Source: Melioribacteraceae bacterium
GTDB lineage: Bacteria > Bacteroidota > Ignavibacteria > Ignavibacteriales > Melioribacteraceae
DNA length: 7,256 nucleotides
Assembly: GCA_027036655.1 (NCBI GenBank)
Contig: JALWEC010000446.1
Span: 1 to 7,256 of the forward strand
Direction: 5' to 3'
Shown here: positions 1-5,851 of the stretch, piece by piece
How the letters are laid out: each line of letters opens with the position of its first letter
How positions within the stretch are numbered: position 1 is the stretch's first letter
Notes under the pieces: generated by a model
Seen by the model: only the letters and a program-made list of their open reading frames with translations
Told to the model about the DNA's origin: nothing
Database searches by the model: none
Position numbers and translations under genes: made by a program

Positions 1-1305
1 CTTAGCCGGACCGAGAATTGTTTTTCTGCTGAAACGGAGGCCCAAACTAACGTAAAATCCTTTTGTGGGAACATAGTAGTCGTCGCGGTTATCGTAAAGG
101 AACTCCAAACCGCTGGTTGAAAAAGATGAATGATAAACCGTAAACTTGCTTGTATCTCCAGTCGGAATTGTTTCGCCGTAGGAATAAATTAGTCCCGCCG
201 TTAGATTTTCCGTTGCGAGATAGTTTATTTTTATCGAGTAATTTCTTTTAATGTAAGTCGTATCCTGCGTCTTCTGGTCTATCATTCCCAAAATGTTTAC
301 AGGCAGACCGAAAATCCATGGTTCAAGATAACCGACCTCAAAGTATTGCGAGCGTTCGTCGGTCTTTTCCCATTTGAAGCCGAAAGCCCTTTCCGTACCG
401 AAAAGATTCCTAAGATTAATTTTAACCGAACCTGTAAAATATCCGTTCCGGTTTCCCGCTTTGGGAATATAGCCGACAATTCCGTCAAAATAATTAGTCG
501 ATTTTTCAACCACCTTAATAGACAAAACGCCTCGTTTTCGGGAATCGAAATAGAAATCGGGTTTGCTAACGGATTTGAAAAAGTCGAGTTTTTTAAGCGC
601 AGCGGGAATCCGCTTAATTCTACTTTCGGAATATTTTTCCCCAGGTTTTATCCTGATATTCCTTTCGATAACGTAATCCTTTGTTTTTTCGTTTCCCGAG
701 ATTTCGATTTTATCGATTACGGCGGGAACGCCTAACTCAAACTTGAGATAAATAACGATTTTATCGCTATCCGGAAAGGAAATGTTAAGAATCCGGAATT
801 GCGCGAAAGGGAATCCTCGCTCGCCGTATTCTTCGAGAACGCCGTTAAGTTCGGCTTCGAATAATTTGGGAATAAAAACGGCGTTAACCGATTCGGATAA
901 CCGGGAATAAACAAAAGCCGAATCAAGGCTATCCGGCGCCGATAAAACAATCGATGTAAGATAAGCTTTTTTCCCTTCGCCGACGTTCAAGTAAATTTGC
1001 GCCGAAGCGGAATCTTTGTCAAACTTGAGCGAATCGATTTTAACCGAAGAAAAAAAGCAGCCGTTTTCTTTAAGGTTTAAGATAATCCTTTTTTTTATTG
1101 AATCGGCTGCGGATTTCGACTTTATATTCAACGAAATTAAATTCGCCCACTTTCGATAATCGGATTGCGTAAAATTTTTGTTGCCGGAGATTTTAAGACT
1201 TACTTTTGTTTGAGCGTAATAAGTTAATGCCGGGAAAATCAGTAGAATCAAGAGAAATTTTAATCCGGAAGAAAAACGCGTTTTATCAATATCTCGGAGA
1301 ATCAT
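1..1305 (-). CDS. Omp85-superfamily (TamA/BamA-like) outer-membrane protein, C-terminus missing at window edge
   Basis: The frame is open from an ATG at 1305 to base 1 with no stop, giving 435 residues; the rest of the beta-barrel lies outside the window. An N-terminal signal peptide is visible (hydrophobic stretch FLLILLIFPALTYYAQ, about residues 17-32). About three POTRA-like repeats follow (roughly 35-110, 113-192 and 195-269); the last is the clearest (DKIEISGNEKTKDYVIERNI, then LDFFKSV). The barrel then starts near residue 270, with the Omp85 signature FLYDNRDDYYVPTKGFYVSL at about 402-421. Family members assemble or translocate outer-membrane proteins; three POTRA domains resemble TamA more than five-POTRA BamA, but the exact role is open. 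The ATG overlaps the end of the sugar-kinase gene by 20 nt, and an in-frame TGA at 1315-1317 rules out a longer start. No strong Shine-Dalgarno is seen, which suggests translational coupling. Confidence 0.88.
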   Translation of the reverse strand, partial: MILRDIDKTRFSSGLKFLLILLIFPALTYYAQTKVSLKISGNKNFTQSDYRKWANLISLNIKSKSAADSIKKRIILNLKENGCFFSSVKIDSLKFDKDSASAQIYLNVGEGKKAYLTSIVLSAPDSLDSAFVYSRLSESVNAVFIPKLFEAELNGVLEEYGERGFPFAQFRILNISFPDSDKIVIYLKFELGVPAVIDKIEISGNEKTKDYVIERNIRIKPGEKYSESRIKRIPAALKKLDFFKSVSKPDFYFDSRKRGVLSIKVVEKSTNYFDGIVGYIPKAGNRNGYFTGSVKINLRNLFGTERAFGFKWEKTDERSQYFEVGYLEPWIFGLPVNILGMIDQKTQDTTYIKRNYSIKINYLATENLTAGLIYSYGETIPTGDTSKFTVYHSSFSTSGLEFLYDNRDDYYVPTKGFYVSLGLRFSRKTILGPAK

Positions 1306-2251
1306 CGATAACTTTCATTTTCTCGCCAAGCTCTTCAATTTTAACGGAATTCAAAAGAGATTCCAACTCCGCCTTTTCAACTGAAGCGACGGAAAGTTTG
1401 GCGGCGTTAGCCGAACCGAGAGCGGCGGCAATCTTTAAAATTTCCGTAAAAACCAAGTCGTTTTCCAAACCGTAAATTAATCCCGCAAGAAAAGAATCGC
1501 CGCTTCCTGTCGAATCCGCTTCGATTATCTCGGGAGGATAAATTTTGTAGAGATAACCGAATTTCATTGCATATGCGGGATTTTTTCCATCGGTGAGCGC
1601 GACAATTTTTACTCCTTTTTTATAAACGGATTTTAGGAAATCGGCAATTTCCCCTTCGGATTTCAGGGGGACATTGAGCGATTTTCTAACTTCTTCAATA
1701 TTATTATGAACTATCATCGGGGCGGCGGAAAGGCATTTTTCAAGATGTTCGCCGTGAGTGTCCAAAACCGTAATTTTATCAAGCCGGTTGCCGTTTTCAA
1801 TTCCGCCGCAAATAATTTCGGCGGCATCCTTGTTGGGAACGCTTCCCGCAAAAACTACGACCGAAGCGTTTTCAATCATCTTTTCAATCTTATCTTCGAT
1901 TTTTTTGATATCCTCGACGGAAAGAGGATTTCCGCTTTCGATGAAAGAAGTTACACGTTTTTCGTTCTCGATGACGACAGTCCCGAGACGCATATCCGCT
2001 TTTACGGAGATAGCCGAAAAGTTAATTTTTTCTTTTTCAATCACATGCCGGTAAATTTTTCCCGCGTGTCCGCCGAGGGGAAAAATGGAAAGATTCCCCA
2101 TGCCGAGTTTATCTAACTGCCGGCTGATGTTTATTCCTTTTCCTCCCGAGGCAAAGCTTTCTTCTGTTATTCTGTGAGTTTCGCCGAGTTCAATTTTATC
2201 CGTGCGATAGCGTTTTTCCAACAACGGATTAAGCGTAATATTAAGTACCAT
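1286..2251 (-). CDS. PfkB/ribokinase-family sugar kinase of the 1-phosphofructokinase (FruK/LacC) type
   Basis: The 321-residue protein has the usual length for FruK/LacC kinases, which phosphorylate a sugar phosphate (fructose-1-P, tagatose-6-P or fructose-6-P) with ATP in the cytoplasm. The N-terminus (VLNITLNPLLEKRY) matches the family opening. PfkB signature 1 is GGKGINISRQLDKLG (about 36-50), and signature 2 is DSTGSGDSFLAGL (about 246-258), containing the anion hole and the presumed catalytic base Asp252. The usual KPN-x-x-E segment appears as VHNNIEEV (about 181-188). The family's Asp after NPxx is Glu12 here, and the KPN lysine is His182, so the substrate may differ from fructose-1-P. 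No PTS or fructose gene is adjacent, so the substrate cannot be fixed. The start lies 2 nt after the stop of the GWxTD gene with AGG 8 nt upstream (2260-2262), and the 3' end overlaps the Omp85 gene. Confidence 0.9.
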   Translation of the reverse strand: MVLNITLNPLLEKRYRTDKIELGETHRITEESFASGGKGINISRQLDKLGMGNLSIFPLGGHAGKIYRHVIEKEKINFSAISVKADMRLGTVVIENEKRVTSFIESGNPLSVEDIKKIEDKIEKMIENASVVVFAGSVPNKDAAEIICGGIENGNRLDKITVLDTHGEHLEKCLSAAPMIVHNNIEEVRKSLNVPLKSEGEIADFLKSVYKKGVKIVALTDGKNPAYAMKFGYLYKIYPPEIIEADSTGSGDSFLAGLIYGLENDLVFTEILKIAAALGSANAAKLSVASVEKAELESLLNSVKIEELGEKMKVIDDSPRY

Positions 2252-2253
2252 CT

Positions 2254-3549
2254 TTATTGCCTGTATTTATACCAGTCTCCGTAAAGGGGCGTTATTAAAC
2301 GGTAATCCCCGAAGCCGGTTTCATCTAAAAAAACAAATTGTCTGTTAAGATCGAAGTAAGTCCAAATTTCATAGGGATTTGTCCCGAGTTCAAGAGGATG
2401 CCTGTCTATTTGATGAGGCGGTCCGAGCGTGATGTAAACTTTTCCCATATCGGTTTTCCAGCCGGGGAAATAATGCTTAAAATGCCGGTTTGCATATTCC
2501 ACGCGTCTGTAATATTCGTTTAAAACCTCGTTTCTCGGCGTGGATGGAGAAGGATCTTTCGATTTCCAAAACTCTTTAAAACGTTTTAATTTTTCTCCGT
2601 AACTTGGCGCGTCTTCAATTTCATCAACAACCGAAGGCGGGGCAATGTAAATCATTTCCTTAATCGCCTGATTTAAGTTTACTATCGAACGGGGATAATA
2701 TTTTATAATTGAAGTAAAGTTTTTGCTTACGCTGATTGAGCGCGCGGTATCTTCGGCGGTCAATTCCACGGTCAGGTTATACTTCCCGAGTTTGAACTTA
2801 ACGTCTTTGATTGTAAAAAAAACATCGTTAGTCCCAGGCTTTAAATCCAAATATTCGGAGACGAGAAAAGATTCGTCTTCTTCCTTGCTGTAAATTCTGT
2901 ACCTTGCCATCGCTCCCCGTTTTTTATCGCTGTAAACCTGATAATACACATTCACGGAATCATCGCTGCCTGTTACAATGTTGGAAATATTGGGAATTAT
3001 TACGCGTGAATTTTTATCGCCGGTTTCCCCGCTTGTGAATATCACGTCGCTCATTCCGAACGTGGAGTCAATTTCTCGAACGCCGACTTTTGCGTTAAAA
3101 TTAATGTCGCTTGGCGAATATTTGTCGTGAATATTCCCCTTCAGAACGTACTCTCCGGGAGTCATTGAAATGGAGCGGTAGCTTATGTGGTAGGATTTCC
3201 CCGATTCGGTTTGTCTGTAATTATTAACAAAAAATTCCTCGTTCCAGATTTTTTCAAATATCGGTTTTTCTCCATTTTGGTCGTAGAAAAGAATATCAAC
3301 GGAATAACCGCCGAAAAACTTTTTCCCCTTTTTGATAAATGATAAACTTTTGTATGGAACCTGAAGAAAAACCTTAATCTCTGTTTTTCCCGGCTGATTG
3401 CCTTTGAAGCTGATAATATCAAAGTAAACCCGGAAGTTTTCGTTTGTTGATATACCATTACATCCTTTATTTTGTTGGGAGAAAAGGGAACCGGTTGTAA
3501 ATAAAAGAGACAGAAAAACAATTATCCCTATTTTATTTTTAAGTAGCAT
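2254..3549 (-). CDS. Secreted GWxTD-domain protein of unknown function
   Basis: The 431-residue protein starts with a signal peptide (MLLKNKIGIIVFLSLLFTTGSLFSQQ; likely cleavage near residues 24-26). Cys30 lacks a lipobox, so this is probably not a lipoprotein. Residues about 35-280 are rich in beta-strand-like segments with no motif I recognise. Residues about 315-431 form the GWxTD domain: KRFKEFWKSKDPSPSTPRNE, YYRRVEYANRHF, then GWKTDMGKVYITLGPP (363-378) and EIWTYF...FVFLDETGFGDYRL. The biochemical role of this domain is not known; it is found in exported proteins of FCB bacteria and Acidobacteria. It sits 3 nt downstream of rimO, with AAGG in the end of rimO 8 nt before its ATG, and 2 nt upstream of the sugar kinase. 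The downstream Omp85 gene makes an envelope role plausible, but that is inference. Confidence 0.9.
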   Translation of the reverse strand: MLLKNKIGIIVFLSLLFTTGSLFSQQNKGCNGISTNENFRVYFDIISFKGNQPGKTEIKVFLQVPYKSLSFIKKGKKFFGGYSVDILFYDQNGEKPIFEKIWNEEFFVNNYRQTESGKSYHISYRSISMTPGEYVLKGNIHDKYSPSDINFNAKVGVREIDSTFGMSDVIFTSGETGDKNSRVIIPNISNIVTGSDDSVNVYYQVYSDKKRGAMARYRIYSKEEDESFLVSEYLDLKPGTNDVFFTIKDVKFKLGKYNLTVELTAEDTARSISVSKNFTSIIKYYPRSIVNLNQAIKEMIYIAPPSVVDEIEDAPSYGEKLKRFKEFWKSKDPSPSTPRNEVLNEYYRRVEYANRHFKHYFPGWKTDMGKVYITLGPPHQIDRHPLELGTNPYEIWTYFDLNRQFVFLDETGFGDYRLITPLYGDWYKYRQ

Positions 3550-3552
3550 TTG

Positions 3553-4893
3553 TTATGCCTTTTTTATTTTGCCGAATAAATCATATTCATTAAAATCTAC
3601 AATTTGCACGTTGTAAAAGTTTCCGATTTTCAACATGTTATCTTCCGGTTCAATCAAAACGTTTCCGTCAACTTCCGGAGCGTCTTTTTCGGAGCGAGCG
3701 ACAAAATACTTTCCTTCAATATCATCAACGATACAGCGGAGAGTTTTCCCTACCATTTCTTTGTTTTTTTTCAGCGAGATTTCTTTCTGAAGTTCCATCA
3801 GCGCGTCTTTTCGTTCTTCCTTAATCTCTTCCGGTATCGGGTCGCCGAGTTCGTAGCTGTAAGTGTTATCTTCCTGCGAATAAGTAAAAACTCCCACTCT
3901 GTCAAACTCCGAGTTTTTTACAAATTCGTAAAGTTCGTTAAAATCAGCTTCGGTCTCGTTGGGATAACCTACGATAAATGTTGTCCGGAAAGTTAATCCG
4001 GGAATGCCGTTTTGAATTTTATCGACAAGCTCGCGTTGCGTTTTTGCCGAGATTCCTCGCCGCATCGACTTAAGCACATTATCGGAAATATGTTGCAGCG
4101 GCAAATCGAGATAATTCAGAACTTTTCCGTTTCGGGCAATTTCCTCGATTACTTTATCGGGGAAATGAGAAGGATAAGCGTAAAGGAGGCGAATCCATTC
4201 GATTCCGTCTATTTCGGAAAGCGCGCGGAGTAGCTCGTGCAGATTTCTTCTGCCGTAAATATCTTTTCCGTAATCGGTAGTATCCTGTCCGATAATAATC
4301 AGTTCCTTTACTCCTTTTACCGCAAGGCTTTCAGCTTCCGCAGTTAATTCTTTAATTGATTTGGAACGGAATCCTCCGCGGATTAGCGGAATCGCGCAGA
4401 AGGAACATGGGTTGTCGCATCCCTCTGAAATTTTAAGATAAGCGTAGTGTTTCGGAGTTGTGAGTTCACGCTCGCCGAGAAGCTCGTATTTGAATTCTCC
4501 TCCGAGATTGGTTACAATTTCTTCATATTTTTCAACTCCGAAATATTCGTCCACTTCGGGAATCTCATCTCTCAGTTCTTCTTTGTATCTTTCGGAAAGA
4601 CATCCTGCAACAAGAACTTTTTCAAGATTTCCCGCTTTTTTTGCTTCAATAGCTTGAAGAATAGTATTTATCGATTCCTCTTTAGCCGCTTCGATAAATC
4701 CGCATGTATTGATGATAACGGTGTCGGCTTCTTCGGAAGAATTAACAATGTCGAATTCGTTAATTTCCAACTGACGCAAAATTCTCTCGGAATCAACAAT
4801 GTTTTTGGAACAGCCGAGCGTAATTAAATTTATTTTATTTTTTTTCATTAAATTCTGCCGCAAACCTTCCGGAATTGTGTTAAAATCTGACAT
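3553..4893 (-). CDS. rimO: Ribosomal protein S12 methylthiotransferase RimO
   Basis: This radical-SAM enzyme adds a methylthio group to a conserved aspartate of ribosomal protein S12. The 446 residues fit the family (E. coli about 441). The N-terminal MTTase domain carries three Fe-S cysteines: Cys28 (LITLGCSKN), Cys64 (INTCGFI) and Cys98 (VAGCLSE). The radical-SAM CxxxCxxC is Cys159/163/166 in SEGCDNPCSFCAIPLIRGGF, whose AIPLIRG continuation is typical of RimO rather than MiaB. The C-terminus (from about residue 380) is a TRAM-like domain. Two starts are possible: ATG at 4893, or ATG at 4848 (Met16, MKKNKINLITLGC), which gives the more usual family N-terminus; neither has a strong ribosome site. 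It is the first gene of the operon, with the GWxTD gene 3 nt downstream, and has a candidate promoter upstream. Identity is near certain; the start is not. Confidence 0.97.
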   Translation of the reverse strand: MSDFNTIPEGLRQNLMKKNKINLITLGCSKNIVDSERILRQLEINEFDIVNSSEEADTVIINTCGFIEAAKEESINTILQAIEAKKAGNLEKVLVAGCLSERYKEELRDEIPEVDEYFGVEKYEEIVTNLGGEFKYELLGERELTTPKHYAYLKISEGCDNPCSFCAIPLIRGGFRSKSIKELTAEAESLAVKGVKELIIIGQDTTDYGKDIYGRRNLHELLRALSEIDGIEWIRLLYAYPSHFPDKVIEEIARNGKVLNYLDLPLQHISDNVLKSMRRGISAKTQRELVDKIQNGIPGLTFRTTFIVGYPNETEADFNELYEFVKNSEFDRVGVFTYSQEDNTYSYELGDPIPEEIKEERKDALMELQKEISLKKNKEMVGKTLRCIVDDIEGKYFVARSEKDAPEVDGNVLIEPEDNMLKIGNFYNVQIVDFNEYDLFGKIKKA

Positions 4894-4970
4894 TGTAAGA
4901 TAAGTAAAAAATTATTCAGAACAATTATTCGACTAAGATTTGAGAAAAACGGATTTCGTTAGTGTCTGAG

Positions 4971-5001
4971 CAAAAATAACAAAGCCGGTAAAAAAGTCCA
5001 A
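4971..5001 (-). promoter_or_regulatory. Candidate promoter of the rimO operon
   Basis: On the minus strand TTGGAC (4996-5001) is followed after 17 nt by TATTTT (4973-4978). The downstream element read as TATTTTTG (4971-4978) also matches the Bacteroidota -7 consensus TAnnTTTG, with a TTG about 20 nt upstream. Transcription would start near 4965, leaving a leader of about 70-115 nt depending on the rimO start. The match is by eye only, in AT-rich DNA. Confidence 0.4.
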
Positions 5002-5070
5002 CGGCAACAAATAAATTTTTTTGATATAAAACCCAATCCGCCGTAGCGAATGTTCTTTTTCGCCGACTCT

Positions 5071-5235
5071 TCATTGTTATGTTAAAAATCAATGGAAAAA
5101 ATCACTGCTACAATATTTAAGCTAAAAATCTACAGGTTATTTTATTTTTTTAGTGTTCTTTTAAATATAATAGTCTCATACTGTTATTTTAACAGTCTTC
5201 CTCTATAACTTATGAGGCGCTGCAAGATTTATATT
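5071..5235 (+). repeat. Left arm of a long imperfect inverted repeat (counterpart 7070-7256)
   Basis: The first 22 bases (5071-5092) are an exact reverse complement of 7235-7256. After a diverged, gapped middle (106 nt here against 124 nt in the partner between the two conserved blocks), the block from CATACTGTTA (5177-5186) to GAGGCGCTGCAAGATT (5214-5229) and ATATT (5231-5235) matches the reverse complement of about 7071-7132 closely. Similarity stops right after 5235. The partner lies in the non-coding right end of the IS and its flank, so this arm is best read as a decayed, inverted relic of a related IS right end. It could also be one arm of a larger inverted duplication. Confidence 0.75.
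5180..5217. other. Two adjacent hairpins conserved in both inverted-repeat arms
   Basis: Hairpin 1 is ACTGTTA-TTT-TAACAGT (5180-5196). Hairpin 2 is CCTC (5200-5203) with GAGG (5214-5217) around a 10-nt loop. In the partner arm the same stems occur as ACTGTT-TAT-AACAGT (7115-7129) and CCTC/GAGG (7089-7092 and 7108-7111) around an unrelated 15-nt loop. Stems kept while loops change is the pattern expected of a structured RNA or a protein-bound DNA hairpin. Confidence 0.55.
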
Positions 5236-5333
5236 GGAAACCTTTGTAGTACTTTAGTTGGGAATGGAATTTTAAAGGATTAAATTTAGAAAAAAGAAGA
5301 TTCCAAAATCTATAAGGTTATTCAAAGGGTTTT

Positions 5334-5637
5334 TATAAGCCCAAAATTGTTATTAGTCCAAAAATTTCTAATGACTGCCATTAGGAAAAAGTTGACTTAA
5401 GTTATAAAAGAACAGCAGGTTAACTAACTCCAAGCTGTTAATTTTAGACAAAAAACCATGTAAGAAAATCTTACTCGTTCTATTTGTAGCACAGTCCGCC
5501 ACAGCGGACTATGGCTGAAATAATTAAGCGTTATGCTTGTTTTTCGCAGATTGCAAGCAATCTACGCTACAAAAAACATTTTTGTGTTCAATCTTTTAGA
5601 ACAAAAAATTTTTCCTAATGACATTTTTGGGTTTATA
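5334..5637. repeat. Hairpin-rich block bounded by inverted arms, possibly a MITE-like or structured-RNA element
   Basis: The left arm (5334-5367, beginning TATAAGCCCAAAA) is an imperfect reverse complement of the right arm (5603-5637, ending TTTTGGGTTTATA). In addition CATTAGGAAAAA at 5379-5390 has a perfect inverted partner at 5609-5620. The interior is a string of perfect small hairpins: AACAGC/GCTGTT (5411-5416, 5434-5439), GTAAGA/TCTTAC (5460-5474), AGTCCGC/GCGGACT (5493-5510), AGATTGC/GCAATCT (5548-5563), ACAAAAA/TTTTTGT (5569-5585) and TGTTC/GAACA (5585-5603). It contains no ORF of note. It could be a non-autonomous transposable element, nested fragments of extragenic repeats, or a non-coding RNA; the sequence alone does not decide. 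Confidence 0.5.
5484..5572. other. Multi-hairpin junction closed by a 7-bp stem
   Basis: TTGTAGC (5484-5490) is complementary to GCTACAA (5566-5572). Enclosed between them are three hairpins: AGTCCGC-CACA-GCGGACT (5493-5510), AAGC-GTTAT-GCTT (5526-5538) and CG-c-AGATTGC-aa-GCAATCT-a-CG (5545-5566). The cloverleaf-like shape is nested in the larger inverted block. It lacks tRNA consensus features. Both GC-rich hairpins resemble short palindromic extragenic repeats I associate with FCB genomes; that resemblance is recalled and not checked. Confidence 0.4.
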
Positions 5638-5767
5638 GGATTTCTGATTTTTTCAGCAAGCCCTATCTAAAATGCGTGTTAAGAGATTCTTCATTTCATC
5701 AGCTATTATTAGGGATATTAAGACGGCGACCTTCAGAGATTGTATGTTTAAAAATAAAAAAGTAAAA

Positions 5768-5787
5768 AAAAGTTGTCCCCCGCTGCA
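5768..5787 (+). repeat. IS left-end inverted-repeat motif
   Basis: AAAGTTGTCCCCCGCTGC and flanking bases read as a diverged reverse complement of the right-end motif GCTGTCGGTGGACAATTT (7206-7223). The shared core is TTGTCC-n-CC-G. Weaker similarity continues inward (GCAAAATTGAAAATA against GCAATATATAAATA), supporting homologous ends. Confidence 0.55.
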
Positions 5788-5790
5788 AAA

Positions 5791-5826
5791 TTGAAAATAA
5801 TCAATTTATTATTATCTTATAAGATA
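5791..5826 (+). promoter_or_regulatory. Candidate transposase promoter with a perfect 14-bp palindrome
   Basis: TTGAAA (5791-5796) followed after 16 nt by TATCTT (5813-5818) is a possible weak -35/-10 pair; TATAAG (5818-5823) and TATAAC (5825-5830) are other -10 candidates. TATCTTATAAGATA (5813-5826) is a perfect palindrome on top of these elements and could be an operator for a dimeric protein. Evidence is pattern only. Confidence 0.35.
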
Positions 5827-5838
5827 TAACTAACAGTC

Positions 5839-5843
5839 GGAGG
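5839..5843 (+). promoter_or_regulatory. Strong Shine-Dalgarno site of the transposase, inside a copy of the IS end motif
   Basis: GGAGG lies 8 nt before the ATG at 5852, far stronger than the sites of the neighbouring operon, and fixes this start. The surrounding GTCGGAGGACAA (5836-5847) matches the right-end motif GTCGGTGGACAA (7209-7220) at 11 of 12 positions, so a protein or RNA that recognises the IS ends might also recognise the ribosome-binding region. Confidence 0.7.
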
Positions 5844-5851
5844 ACAAGGAA

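Larger units (their letters stand above)
4894..5851. other. Gene-free intergenic mosaic of repeats between rimO and the IS transposase
   Basis: I found no supportable coding sequence in this 958-bp stretch on either strand. From left to right it holds the rimO leader and promoter region (4894-5070), an inverted diverged copy of the IS right end (5071-5235), an AT-rich stretch without recognisable structure (5236-5333), and a hairpin-rich block with inverted arms (5334-5637). Next comes about 120 bp (5638-5760) whose TTTTTTCAGCAAGCCC (5648-5663) resembles the terminal inverted repeats of some unrelated IS elements (recalled, unverified), and finally the left end and leader of the IS110-type element. 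The mixture suggests repeated insertion and decay upstream of the housekeeping operon. Confidence 0.7.

Noticed and set aside
346..735. 129-codon plus-strand open frame
   Set aside because: It lies antisense to the clear POTRA and barrel coding of the Omp85 gene, and its composition is that of a shadow frame.
1706..2116. 136-codon plus-strand open frame
   Set aside because: It is antisense to the PfkB kinase gene, whose signatures are intact in the opposite frame.
3183..3521. 112-codon minus-strand frame overlapping the GWxTD gene
   Set aside because: It is out of frame with the signal-peptide-bearing GWxTD gene on the same strand and shows no motif.
5484..5572. Cloverleaf-shaped fold with a 7-bp closing stem, considered as a tRNA
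   Set aside because: The D-like stem is 7 bp, the T-arm lacks a TTCRANY loop (2-nt loop), the central hairpin has a 4-bp stem and 5-nt loop, and the arm overlaps the closing stem by one base.
5071..5640. CRISPR array
   Set aside because: Repeats are inverted and few, with no regular spacing, no uniform spacers and no cas genes.
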